The position numbers were made by a program, and so were the translations under genes. Below the pieces are notes generated by a model. It worked only from the letters and a program-made list of their open reading frames with translations. It was not told where the DNA came from and searched no databases. A stretch of DNA of 64,000 nucleotides from Candidatus Tyloplasma litorale (GTDB taxonomy: Bacteria; Bacillota_I; Bacilli_A; Mycoplasmatales; Hepatoplasmataceae), in NCBI GenBank assembly GCA_027943885.1, contig AP027078.1:310001-374000 (forward strand). Reading direction: 5' to 3'. Numbering within the stretch: the stretch's first letter is position 1; the number at the start of each line of letters is the position of its first letter. Positions 20,743 through 32,288 of this stretch are shown one piece after another.

Positions 20743-22041
20743 TTATCCAAATTTACCAGTTATATATTCATTTGTTTTTTCATTCTTTGGTTTTGTAAAA
20801 ATTTGCTTTGTTTCTCCATATTCAATAAGTTTACCTTGATAAAAGAATGCAGTTTTATCAGATATTCTCGCAGCTTGTTGCATTGAATGAGTAACCATTA
20901 TAATTGTATAATTTTTCTTTAAATCTAAAATTAATTTTTCAACTTTGGCAGCTGCAATAGGATCAAGAGCTGAAGTTGGTTCATCCATTAATAACACATC
21001 TGGTTGATTAGCTATTGCTCTTGCAATACAAAGTCTTTGTTGTTGACCACCTGATAATCCTGTTGCTAATTCATTAAGATTATCTTTAACTTGTTCATAA
21101 ATAGCAGCTCTTTTCAATGAATGTTCAACTATTTCTTTTAATACAGCTTTGTTTTTGACTCCATTAATTCTAGGACCATAAGACACATTTTTAAATATAG
21201 ACATTGGAAAGGGATTGGGTTGTTGAAAAACCATTCCTACTTTTGTTCTTAATTCAGGTAAAGTAATAGTGTCTGTTGAATCATAAATATTTTTTAATGT
21301 TAAAATATCCATTTCATTATTAAGAATAATTTTTCCTTCAGCTTTAAATAAAGGTATTTCATCATTAATTCTATTTAATGTTTTAAGAAAAGTTGATTTA
21401 CCACATCCTGAAGGACCAATTATTGATATAACTTGATTTTTAGGAAAATCCATTGAAATATCATAAATTGCTTGTTTATTCCCATAAAAAATATTTAAAT
21501 TTTCAACTGAAATTGCAATACTTTCATCAACATTAGGAAACATTTTTTTTCATTCTAATAATAAAGATTTATATTGCTTTCTATATTTATCAACTCTTTC
21601 TTTTTTAGTTATTTGTCCTGGTTTTAATGCTTCAGATTTAGATTTTAATTTTTCAATTTTTTCCAATAAATTTTTTTTATTAATTTTTTTATATTTAACA
21701 TATCTCTTTTTAAGAGAGTTTATTTTTTCTTTTTGATTTTTAATTTTTTCATTTAAATCAAAAATATTTGATTTGATTTTTTTTGTACTGTGAAGATTTT
21801 CATCGTTTATTTTTTCAATTTTATTTTCTAACTTAGATAAAACTTCATTTTCATGTTCAATTTTTTTTAAAAGTTTTTCTAAGTTAGAAAGAGAAGAATT
21901 ATCAATGCTTTTTTCAATATTTCTTATTTTAGTTTTATAAATTTTTCTTTCATAATTTACTTTATTATATGCAATTTCAGCTTGAGTTAATTTTTCTTCA
22001 ACTATTTTTTTATCTTTTAATATTTCTTTTGCTTTTCTCAT
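20743..22041 (-). CDS. pstB: Phosphate ABC transporter ATPase with N-terminal coiled-coil extension
   Basis: Couples ATP hydrolysis to phosphate import. The ATPase part (about residues 167-432) has Walker [10 protein letters not shown] (209-217), Q-loop [13 protein letters not shown], signature LSGGQQQR, Walker [12 protein letters not shown] and switch [12 protein letters not shown], all typical of PstB. In frame before it lie about 166 residues of Lys/Glu-rich heptad-like sequence (for example [23 protein letters not shown]), joined through a UGA Trp. The upstream ATG has a ribosome site (AAAGG), 3 bases after the pstCA stop; the internal Met at 21543 has none. I therefore annotate one 432-residue protein. 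Standard PstB is about 255 residues. Confidence 0.88.
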
Positions 22042-22044
22042 TAT

Positions 22045-24141
22045 TTACCTTTTTCTTTTATTTAAAATACTCATAAATATTGTCATAATTAAAATTAATA
22101 TACCTAAAATAAATATTATAAATCCAATTGTTTCTGCAACAAATATTCCAACTAATATCAATAGCAATGATAATAATAAACCTAAACTACCTATTAAATC
22201 TTTTTTAGAAATGTAATTTGATAAAAGTGATAATAATAAGATTAATGAAAGTATAACTAATCCTATTGCAGCAATTTCATGTCATGGTATTTCTTCTAAA
22301 AGAGTTAAACTATACATTTCTGTTGCTAATGTTGTTCCACCTAATTGCATTCAATCAGCAGCGCTATCTCTTGAAACTGTTCCAAAAATCATTACTAGAG
22401 CAGCAGATTCACCAATTATTCTTCCTATCGCCAATATTATTCCAGAAGTTATTTGAGGAATTGATTGTGGAATGGCTATTTTTAATGATGAAGTTGTTTT
22501 GGTAGAACCTAAAGCTAATGAACCTGTAATAGATTCTTTAGGAACAGATTTAATTGCTTCTTGTGTTGTTTGAACAACAGTGGGGACAACAATTAAAGTC
22601 AATATTATTGCTCCAGCTAAAGGAGCAAAACCAATTGCATTAGCAAAAGATAAAAATAAAACAGATCCAACTATACCAAATATTAATGAAGGAATACCAG
22701 TTAAAATATCAATACCAGTTAATAAAATTCTATTTACTTTATTATCTTTTGCAAAAACACTAAAATAAATTCCTGTTCCAATACCCAAAGGAATAATTAG
22801 TGCCATTGATAAAATTATTAATAAAACAGTTCCAAAAATAGCTGATTGTAAACCTTCATCACCTGTAGAGGAAATATATTCTCAACTTAATCCACTATAA
22901 CCTGCTATTACTAAAAATAAAATAATTGATGCTAAAAATAAAACTCCAATTGAAGAAACAACTCAAGTTAATCCACCTAAAAGTTTAGATTTTCTAGCTT
23001 TCTCTTTTTCATAAGTGGATTTTATTGTAGTTTTATTTATTAAAACTTCATTATTATATTTATTACTATAATATTCATGAACTTCATCATTAAATTTTTG
23101 CTTTTTTTGAAGTTTATGATATTTTTTTTGTTTGGAAATTGATAAATTTTTAAGTCCTGATTTTTCAACAATTAATTCTAAATTTTGTACTTCCTCAATT
23201 TTTTTAGTTGCTTTTAATGATTGATGTTTTGGATTTTGTTGTTTTTGAACAAATCTCATAGTTAAAAAAACAAATAAAATTGTGATCATTAATAGTAAGG
23301 CCATCGCGAACATTGAAGCTTCTTGAATAGAATCTGGTTCTAATTCATTATAACCCTTAAACATTGTAGAAGTTAATAATCTTATTTGATTAAATAAACC
23401 TAATGTTGGACCAGTGTAAGGATCAACCGAAATCATAGATACAGCAGTAGCTTCTCCAAGTGCACGACCAACACCTAAAATTGTTGCAACAAGAATTCCT
23501 GTTGCTGCAGCTCTTAGAGTTATATAAAATGAAGTTTGATTTTTTGTTGCTCCAAGAGCCAATGAAGAGGTTTCCATTTTTTTATCAACTGCATTAATAG
23601 AGGCTGTTGTTATTAGTGTAATTGTTGGCATTATCATAAATGCTAATGTTATAACTATTGTTAACAATGCTCCTGAAGAGGTTCCAAAAATACCCATTAT
23701 AATTCAATCAATAACTCTTGATCCAAAAGCACCATAAATAACAGATGGAATAGAAGCAAGAATAGATAACGAAACAAAAAAGAATGTTTTAAAAGATGAA
23801 GGAGCAATTCTTGTGATAAAAAGAGCAGTTAAAACTGATATTGGAACTGCTATTAAAGTTGCTAAAAAAGTAGTTCAAATAGTATTAAAAACCATAAATC
23901 CAGCGGCGAAAAGTTCAACTCCATCATATTTATTACCAAATAATCAATTTCCATCATCTCAAACTTCTCCAACCCCAAATAAACCTTTAATAAAAACAAA
24001 GATAATTATTATAGTAGCAAAAAATAATGCAGAAGATGCTAAAACGAAAAGACAACTTTTAAAAAGATTGTTTGAAATAGACTTATTTCTTTCAATAGAT
24101 TTTTTTGTTTTAGTTGTAATAATCTTATTGTGCTTATTCAT
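22045..24141 (-). CDS. pstCA: Fused phosphate ABC transporter permease PstC-PstA
   Basis: One open frame of 698 residues under code 4 containing both permease subunits. The PstC half (about 1-290) ends with the coupling loop LALGATKNQTSFYITLRAA at about 196; the PstA half (about 390-640) has LALGSTKTTSSLKIAIPQS at about 541 and GRIIGESAALVM. Between them is a basic cytosolic linker of roughly 95 residues (295-390). After the usual last helix there are two more hydrophobic segments before the stop. I recall M. genitalium MG411 as a similarly long permease, so the fusion is probably shared in Mollicutes. It follows pstS after 32 bases with a ribosome site (AGAGAGGG). Confidence 0.9.
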
Positions 24142-24173
24142 TTTTTAATCCCTCTCTTATTAATATTTTATAT

Positions 24174-25349
24174 TTAATGTTCAACATTAAATATATCTCC
24201 ATATCCATAATAAACATGTTTATTATTTGTATATAATTCATTCAATATTTCTGAGTTGGTTGTAGGTCTTTCATCATAATTTGTATTATTTGTATTATAA
24301 ATAATTAAAATAGCATCTATAGCAAAAGCATTATAAGAATTAGAATTTTCTGTTCATCCTCAACTTTTTAATTCATCTTCAGAAGCTTCTCTTGACTGTA
24401 AACCTATATATGCATCAGTTGCACCTGGGACCGCTTCTTTAAAAGCATCTCCAGAACCATTTGTAGCAATTACAAAATTATAATCAAATCATGGAGAAAT
24501 TGCTTCTTGAAAATATTTAGTTAAAGAGGTTACAACAGAAGTTGCCGAAGTTGATCCAACAATTTCAACACTAATATGTGAACCTTTTTCTAAATTAACA
24601 TCATTTGTATAATTTTCAATTGTTGATTTTGTAAAATCAATTCTTCCACCCATATCAGCTAAATCTGTTGAAATTTCTCCATCCTCTTCAATAATTTCTC
24701 CTGCTTTAGTAGAATAATTCATTCATGAATAAAACAAATATGATCCTTTTAAATTATTATTGTTTGTATCAATATATGAAACATCAGTATTTTGATTTTT
24801 TCAATAATCATAATCAAAATTTAAAATTGTTGATTCATCTTCTCCATTCCGAACTCTAAAAAAAGAATTAAAATTTCTTGAAGGGTAATTACTTGATTTA
24901 ATATTGTTTAATGTAGGCTCATATTTTTCTCATTCACCATTTTCATTTTGACTTTCAAAAGATGCAAAATCAATATTTGGATGTTTATCACTAAATTCCT
25001 TTTTTAAAACTGGCTTATCATTTTCGAATTCAGCAATTGTTCCAAATGAAACATATCCTACTGAAGGTCCATTACTGGCAACAGCATTTATCATAGCATC
25101 ATTATTTCTCACTTCTCTAGCATTAAAACCAGGAGAAAAAGAATCATTATCTAAAACTTTTTCTGCAAAAGCTTCCCTTGTTCCTGAAGAAGAATCTCTA
25201 TTAAATGCCATAACAGATCATGATGGTCTTGCATTTAATATAGAAGGTAATATTATAACCAATGCTAAGCAAATAATAATAAAAATAGACATAATAACCC
25301 TAAATATATTTGAATCACAAATAATTTTTAATTTTAACTTAAATTTCAT
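24174..25349 (-). CDS. pstS: Phosphate-binding protein PstS (membrane-anchored)
   Basis: Extracellular phosphate-binding component, 391 residues. The binding loop NRDSSSGTREAF (around residue 60) contains the Ser/Gly/Arg set that holds phosphate, and NDAMINAVASNGPSVGYVSFG is the second conserved block. The N-terminus is basic with a hydrophobic helix (about 20-38, SIFIIICLALVIILPSIL) but no clear lipobox before a Cys at its end, so it is probably an uncleaved anchor rather than a lipoprotein. First gene of the pst operon; ribosome site AAGGGAT. Confidence 0.9.
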
Positions 25350-25380
25350 TTTATCCCTTAATTTTTTCTAAATTAAAAAC

Positions 25381-25433
25381 ATTAATTTATTTAAAATATA
25401 ATAAATTAATGCTTGTTTATATTTTTCAAACAA
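25381..25433 (-). promoter_or_regulatory. Inverted repeats in the pst operon promoter region
   Basis: The 113-base gap before pstS holds a perfect 11-base inverted repeat (arms ATTAATTTATT, 25381-25391 and 25400-25410, 8-base spacer) and next to it TTGTTT / AAACAA (25413-25418 and 25428-25433, 9-base spacer). A TTGAAA-like -35 and TATTAT-like -10 can be drawn here. The repeats may be operator sites for phosphate control or simply AT-rich chance; no known Pho box is recognisable. Confidence 0.4.
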
Positions 25434-25462
25434 TTTATAACACATATTTTATATTAAAAAAA

Positions 25463-27055
25463 TTATTTTATTGAAATTATTTTTGTTTTTTTATCTAAAG
25501 TATTTTTAAAAACTTTTAACTTTATACTTATCTCTTTAGAATGAACTTTTTCATTAATAAAGGTTTTACTTAATAAAATATAAGAAGGTTTTATAGAACG
25601 AGTTAATTTTATAGAACCTTCTTTTTCATCTCTAATTAGTTGAATAATTCCACAATTATTTTTTGTTATAGATGCTGCACTATTTCTTCAACTAAAAAAA
25701 TCATTTCTATCATTGGTATTTTCTGCAAAAGCAATATAAAAATTTTCACTAATTTTGCCTAATTTAGGAATTATTTTTGAAACAAGTGAAATATTAGAAA
25801 CTTCTAACATAACTGCAACAAGATCATTTTTAAATTTAACTGTTTTAGCTTTTTGATTAGAATATCCTAAAACCAATTCTATTATTTGTTTTTTATATCT
25901 AAAAGAATAATCTACAATATCTTTAATAATTTCAATTGAATAATCTATAAAAAATTCATGAATTAAATTTGGTTGTCTTTCTTTTAGTTTATAACTAGCA
26001 CTTCTTATTATGGGTTGTTTATCTTTTAATAATTTAATTATTTTAATTGATTCTTGATTTAAATTATTTGCCTTATAGAAAATATCTTTAATTTTTTTAT
26101 AAGATAATTTATTTAAATTTAATGATTCTTTGTAAATTAAGTTTAATTTAATAAAAGCCTCATTTATTTTTCCTTTATCTTTTCTTGTTTCAGCAATGGC
26201 AAATATATTGAAATCTTCAATTTTAAAATCAATATATTCATTACTTGATTTTTTACTAAAATATGATCTTATAACGTTATTTCAAACTCTATTAATAAGG
26301 AAATGATTATTTCTCCTAATACTTTGATTTAAAACATAGATAGAACCATCTTCTGATAAATAAGTTTTAAATTCTTTATTTTCTAAAATTTGAGAAAGCC
26401 TTAATAATTGCAATTTCAAAATTAAAAAATCCTTAGTTGAAGAAACTAATTTATATTTAGAAGCAATTTTCATTAAAGTAAAACCCTTTGTTTTTAAATT
26501 CTTAATATCTTTTGAAACTAAATTAAAAATTTCATCATCATCATATTCTTTTATTCCTCTATTAAAATAAGAAATATCTAAAGAAGTATTTTCTAATAAT
26601 TTTGTTTCAGCAATTTGAAATTTTCATTTTCCATTTACTATTTTGGAATTGTTATTAATGTAAATTACCCCAATAGTTGTTGTTTCATCTATATAACTAA
26701 TTGAAAGAAGAATGCTTTCATTTAAATTGGAAATTAATTCATTTAAAACTTTTAAATCCACTTTATTATTAATTTTTTTTAAAAAATCTTTAAAATTTCT
26801 AGTTTCAGAATTTGTAGAAATCATATAAATAAATTCTTCAATATTATATTCCCTAGATTTAAATTCGCCATTATTTTGTGGTATAAATTTAATTTTTCGT
26901 GTTTTGATATTTAATTCAACAGAAGAATATAAATCAGCCATGTTATTATATGAAGATTCAATATTTTTTAAATTAAAGAAAAAACGAACACAAAAAAACA
27001 TAATTAGTGTTCCAAATATTATTGTGAATAATAAAAGTACTCATTCAAAAACCAT
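25463..27055 (-). CDS. Unknown membrane-anchored protein, 530 residues
   Basis: I do not recognise this protein. It begins with one hydrophobic helix (about 4-27, VLLLFTIIFGTLIMFFCVRFFF), followed by a soluble, Lys/Ile/Asn-rich region of about 500 residues that looks like several mixed alpha/beta domains: a segment around 80-145 with ILLSISYIDETTTIGVIYINN, a middle part with repeated leucines, and a C-terminal part with VMLEVSNISLVSKIIPKLGKISENFYIAFAE. Read through four or so UGA Trp codons. It ends one codon gap from... pcrA: the pcrA stop lies one base beyond its start, so they are cotranscribed, pcrA first in the order of transcription. Size and topology suggest a signalling or scaffold protein, but no catalytic motif is visible. 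Confidence 0.7.
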
Positions 27056-27056
27056 T

Positions 27057-29108
27057 TTAACCTTTAATTACTTTATAACTTTTATGTCCTGATAAAATTT
27101 CATGAATTTTATCATCATTATCGAATTTTATTTTTACAAAACCATTTTTCTTACCTATTATTGTTCCGACTCCAAAAATAGAGTGAATTACTCTTTCTCC
27201 AAATTCAAAATGATTTGTATTTTCATTATTTTTATATTTTCTAAAATTACTCTTTTCAATTATTTCATTAACAAAAATTGATTGTTCAGTAAATGAATTT
27301 CCATAAGAAGAAGAGCCATTAGTTAAAGTGATAACTAATTTTTTCATAGCTCTTGTCATAGCAACATATGCAACTCTTCTTTCTTCTTCTAATTCTCCAA
27401 CTTGAATAGATCTAAATGAAGGTCAATGTCCTTGATTCATAGAAAATATAAATACAATAGGAAATTCTGTTCCTTTAGATGCATGAGCAGTAATTATTTT
27501 TATTTCTCCATCATCTGTTTTTTCATCACCTGCTGAAGATAAAGTTGCATTATTATAGAATTGAATAATTTTATCTTCAATAGTTATTCCATTAATATTA
27601 ATTATTTCTTTTTGAATAATATTTAAAATTTCTTTTATATTATCCTTTCTATCAGGATCATCAAAAAATCTATTTATATAACCAATTTCTTCTAAATATT
27701 CTTCCAAAGAATCAGAAATAGCATTTAAATTTTTATCTTCTTTTATTTTATAAATGAAATTTTTTGTCTGCTTAATTCAATTAGAAATAAGTAAAGGTTG
27801 ACTACTAGAATTTTGTGAAAGATACTCTCACATACTAATTCCTAAATCTTCAGATTCAATTCTAGTTTTTTGAATTTTTTTTGGTCCAAATTTTTTTGGA
27901 GGATCATTTATTATATCTAAAAGATTAGAATTGCTTTGTTTTGATGCAAACAATAAAAATTTTAAAGTTTGTTTAACTTCTTTTCTATCATAAAATTTTT
28001 GAGCACCAATAAGTTTGTATGGCATACTATTAGCATTTAAAATCATTTCCAATGGTCTTGTTTTATATGATGATCTAACGATAATTGCCATATCATCATA
28101 ATTAAATCCTTCTAATTTAAATTCTCTAATTTTTTTAACAATTTCATATGGTTCTTCAGATTCATTTTTAAGTGATATTCATTCAATAGGATCACCATGT
28201 TTTTTTGTTGGAGATGATTTAAATTCCGAAACTCTATTTTTATTATTTTGAATTAAATTATTAGCAGCATTTATTATTTCAGGAGTAGATCTATAGTTTT
28301 GATCTAACATAATTGTTTCTGAAGAAGGAAATCATTTATTAAAATTATTAATCAAATCAATATTAGCACCCCTTCAAGAGTATATATTTTGATCAGGATC
28401 TCCTACAACAGTTATATTTGAATTTTCATTTGTTATTGATTTTATTATCTCAAATTGAATATTATTAGTATCTTGAAATTCATCTATAAAAATATATTTA
28501 TATTTAGACATTCATTTTTTTCTAATATTCTCATTAGAAGTTAATAATTTTTTAACTTCAGTAATTAAATCATTAAAATCAAGTTGTCCATTAATTTTTT
28601 TAGAATTATTATATTTTTCTCATAATGTAGCAATTTGATTTTCCATTATTATTTTAGAATCATTTAATTCTTTAACAAAAATTTCTTCTCTTGAGATTTT
28701 ATCAAAAAAACTTATTGCTTCTTTTTTTTCAACAATAAATTCATTTTCTTTAATTAAATTTGAAATTCTACTTTGAGAATCTGAAGAATCAATAATTACA
28801 AAATTACGATCTAAGTTTAATTCATTATGTTCTATTCTTAATAAAGAATTACATCAACCATGATAGGTAAAAACATTTTTTAATTTTTCACCAACTTCTT
28901 CTAAAATACGTTCTGATATTTCTTTTGTTGCTTTATTAGTAAATGTTATTGCAAGAATTTCATTTGGAGAAGCCAAATTATTTTTTAAAATATAAGCTAT
29001 TTTAGAAACAATTGTTCTTGTTTTTCCAGAACCTGGACCAGCAATTATTCTTAATGGTCCTTCTATTTTTTTTACAGCTTTTAATTGATTTTTATTTAAA
29101 TTTAACAT
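27057..29108 (-). CDS. pcrA: UvrD/PcrA-type DNA helicase
   Basis: Superfamily 1 3'-5' helicase, 683 residues. Motifs: LNKNQLKAVK Q-motif, Walker A GPGSGKTRT, TFTNKATKEI (Ia), YIFIDEFQDTN (II), VVGDPDQNIYSWRGA (III), LDQNYRS (IV), TAHASKGTEFPIVF (V) and VAMTRAMKKL (VI). The C-terminal tail (FGERVIHSIFGVGTIIGKKNGFVKIKF) is the tudor-like RNA-polymerase-binding module found in PcrA and supports PcrA rather than Rep. It probably acts with UvrABC (all in this window) in nucleotide excision repair. Its start overlaps the folD stop by 17 bases. Confidence 0.95.
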
Positions 29109-29940
29109 TGTTAATTAATTTATAACATTTTAGAGTATTTTCCAATAATAAAGAAACAGTCATTGGACCTGTTCCACCAGTAATTGGTGTTATATAAGAA
29201 GTTTTATGTTGAATTTTTTCAAATTCAATGTCTCCAAAAATTAATTTTTCCTCTCTTGTAAGTCCAATATTAACAACAATTGAACCATTTTTTATGAAAT
29301 TTTCTTTTACTAAATGTTTATATCCAACAGCAGATATAACTATATCTGATTGTTTTGTAAAATAAGATAAATCAATTGTATTTTTATTGCAAAGTATAAT
29401 TGTTGCACCTCGATGAATAAGTAATTTTGATAATGGTTTTCCTGCAATCTCTCCTTGGCCAATAATAGTAACAACTTTACCAAGTAAATTTATATTATAT
29501 TCATCAAATAATTTAATAACACCATTTGCTGTAGGTGGGATTAATTCTGCTTTATTTATATCAAGTAATCCTTTATTTAAAGGATGAAAACCATCAACAT
29601 CTTTTGAAGGATCAATTGATTTAGAAATATTATTTTGATCAATTTGAATTGGCAATGGTAATTGAACCATTATTCCATGAATTTTTTTATTAGAGTTTAA
29701 TTTAAAAATCTCTTTAATTAAATCTTTTTCATTTATATTTTCTTCTAATTTTAAAAGGGAAAAATTTATTCCTACTTCTTGTGCTTTTTTTTCTTTATGT
29801 TTCAAATAAAGATTAGATTCAGGATTATTACCAACTTGAATTGCAACTAAAGAGGGTTTTGATTTCAAATTTAAAATTTCATTTTTTATTTTTGTGTTAA
29901 TTTTTTGAGAAAGTCTAGTTCCATCTAATATTATTGCCAT
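29092..29940 (-). CDS. folD: Methylenetetrahydrofolate dehydrogenase/cyclohydrolase
   Basis: Bifunctional one-carbon enzyme giving 10-formyl-THF, needed to formylate Met-tRNA (deformylase is also encoded here). 282 residues, usual length. Signatures: YLKHKEKKAQEVGI (with the catalytic Lys), MVQLPLPIQ, DPSKDVDGFHPLN, PPTANGVIKLF, TIIGQGEIAGKPLSKLL (Rossmann loop) and PITGGTGPMTVSLLLENT. Placed between tsaD (3 bases upstream) and pcrA (overlap), in one operon. Confidence 0.96.
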   Translation of the reverse strand: MAIILDGTRLSQKINTKIKNEILNLKSKPSLVAIQVGNNPESNLYLKHKEKKAQEVGINFSLLKLEENINEKDLIKEIFKLNSNKKIHGIMVQLPLPIQIDQNNISKSIDPSKDVDGFHPLNKGLLDINKAELIPPTANGVIKLFDEYNINLLGKVVTIIGQGEIAGKPLSKLLIHRGATIILCNKNTIDLSYFTKQSDIVISAVGYKHLVKENFIKNGSIVVNIGLTREEKLIFGDIEFEKIQHKTSYITPITGGTGPMTVSLLLENTLKCYKLINNVKFK

Positions 29941-29943
29941 AAA

Positions 29944-30927
29944 TTAAAATTTCCTCCTTGGATCAGCATCCATTTCTAAATTAGAAGGTTCAATTAAATT
30001 TAAATAAATTTTTATAGAAGCTAAATATCCAATCATTGCTGCATTATCACCAGTATATTTCAATTTAGGTAAAAAAACATTAATATCTTTTATTTTCATT
30101 ATCTTTTTTCTTAGTAAAGAATTTGCAGAAACTCCACCACCAATAAAAACATCTTTAATATTATATTCTTCAATTGCTTTATTAATTTTATTAATAATTT
30201 GTGTTATAGCAGATTTTTGAAAACCCTTAATTAATCCTTCTTTGTTTATATTTTTAACTTTGCTTTTATTTAAAATATGAGATTTTAATCCAGAATATGA
30301 AAATTCATAATTTGGTAAATTAGTTATAGGACATTCTATTTCTAATGCATTTGTTTGGGATGCTATTTCATCAATTATTTTTCCTCCAGGATAATCATAT
30401 CCTAAAGTTTTTGCCACTTTATCATAAGATTCACCTATAGAATCATCTCTTGTACTACCTAATTGAATATATTTTCAACCCTCTTTTATTAATATTTCTG
30501 TATGACCACCAGAAACAATAACAACAATAGCTTTTTGAGGGATTGTGTTAGGATGATTGTTTATGAAGGGAGAATAAGCATGTGCTTCAATATGATTAAT
30601 ATCATACAAAGGTTTGTTTAATTTTAAAGAAAGTGTTTTAGCAACAACAATACCAACTTGTAAAGTATTTATTAATCCAGGACCACCTGTAACAGCTATA
30701 TGATCAATTTTTTCCATTTTAATACCTGAGTCATTAATAGTTTCTTCTATTAATTCAAAAATATATTTAGAATGTAATCGACTAGCTATTTCAGGAATAA
30801 CACCACCATGTTTTTTATGTTCATTAATTTGAGAAAATGTTTTTAAGGCAATAACTTCAAAACCCTCTATAATGGCTATTGAAGTATCATCACAAGATGT
30901 TTCTATTGCAAGAATATATTCATTCAT
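29944..30927 (-). CDS. tsaD: tRNA N6-threonylcarbamoyltransferase
   Basis: Catalytic subunit for t6A37 in ANN-decoding tRNAs; 327 residues. ASKHA fold: ILAIETSCDDTS at the start, the metal motif HIEAH (112-116), VSGGHTEI, SYDKVAKTLGYDYPGG, and IGGGVSANSLLRKK; DADPRRKF at the end. Trp at the joint KEGWKYIQLG is UGA. Its partners TsaB and TsaE lie just upstream in the same run, separated by asnS; TsaC is not in the window. Confidence 0.97.
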
Positions 30928-30929
30928 AA

Positions 30930-32276
30930 TTAAAAATTCAACTTACCAGGTGTTCTAGGATAAGGAATTACATCTCTTATATTATCCATTCCAGTTAAAA
31001 ACATAATCATTCTTTCAAATCCCAATCCAAAACCTGTTGATTTAGCATAACCATTTTCTCTTAATGATGTGTATCAATGTAAATCAGATAAATCTTGATT
31101 TTTTTCTTTTATAATTTTTATTAAAATTTCATATCTATCTTCTCTTTGTGATCCACCTATTAATTCACCTATCTCAGGAATAAGTAAATCAAATCCTCTT
31201 ACAGTCCCATCTTCATTTTGATACATATAAAATGATTTAATTTCCTTTGGATAATCATAAACATATACAGGAGAATTAAAATAAACACCTGCAAGATATT
31301 TTTCATGTTCTGTACCTAAATCCATTCCAAATTTAATATCCTTATCTTGAAAGTTAATTTTTTTACTTGCTATTTGCAATATATTAATAGCTTCTTTATA
31401 AGATATTTTTTTAACTTCTGATTTAGAAATATTTTCTAATTGGTGAATTAATTTATTATTTTTATTTGCTTTTTCAATAAATTTTAATTCTTCATTATTT
31501 ACTTTTAAAACTTCTTTTACAATAAAAGATAACATTTTTCAGCCAATATCCATCATTTCATGATAATCACAAAAAGCAGATTCTGGTTCAACCATTCAAA
31601 ATTCAGAAGCATGTCTTTTTGTATGTGAATTCTCAGCTCTAAAAGTAGGACCAAAAGTATAAACATTTTTCAATGCTTGAGCATATCCTTCTGCATGCAT
31701 TTGTCCAGAAACGGTTAAAGAAGCTTTTTTATCAAAAAAACCTTTATCTTTAGGTGCATTAATTTCAAAAGATTCACCAGCACCTTCAGCATCATTACTA
31801 GTTATTATTGGAGTATGAATATAAATAAAATTATTATCATTAAAAAAATTATGAATAGCTAAAGAAGCTGTGGATCTTATTTTCATTATTGATTGAAATA
31901 ATTTAGTTTTAATTCTTAAATGAGAATTTTGTCTTAAAAATTCCAAGCCATGTTCTTTTTTACCAATTGGAAAATTTTCAGAAGTTTTTCTAATAGAAAT
32001 AATTTCTCTAACTAAAATTTCTAAATTTTCATTTTTACCAATAATTAATTTACCCTTAATTTCAATAGCTGAAAAAATAGGAATAGAAGATAATTTTTCA
32101 AAAACATCCTCATTATCTTTTTTATAAACTAACTGTATTCCATTTAATTTAGTACCATCCGTTAATTCAATGAATCCTATTTTTTTTGACGATCTATTAA
32201 ATCTAACCCAACCATTAACTTCTAAAATATTATTTAATAATTTATCTTTATTTATATATATATTTTTAATTTCCAT
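30930..32276 (-). CDS. asnS: Asparaginyl-tRNA synthetase
   Basis: Class IIb synthetase charging tRNA(Asn), 448 residues. It has the N-terminal OB fold ([23 protein letters not shown]), motif 2 [26 protein letters not shown], and motif 3 [47 protein letters not shown] places it with AsnRS rather than AspRS. Presence of AsnRS means GatCAB is probably needed for Gln-tRNA(Gln). Both UGG (NGW) and UGA (EFW, GWK) code for Trp in the same gene. Confidence 0.97.
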
Positions 32277-32288
32277 TATTTCTCCTAA

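Noticed and set aside
20743-21543. Standard-length pstB starting at the internal Met
   Set aside because: No ribosome site before that ATG and the upstream frame is continuous under code 4; kept only as an alternative start.
22351-24141. Frameshifted or pseudogene pstC/pstA
   Set aside because: All pieces share one frame and every apparent stop is UGA at plausible Trp positions; no TAA or TAG occurs.
25463-27055. Cyclic-di-nucleotide signalling protein (GGDEF/EAL or DHH type)
   Set aside because: No GGDEF, EAL or DHH signature could be seen; membrane helix plus size alone is not evidence.
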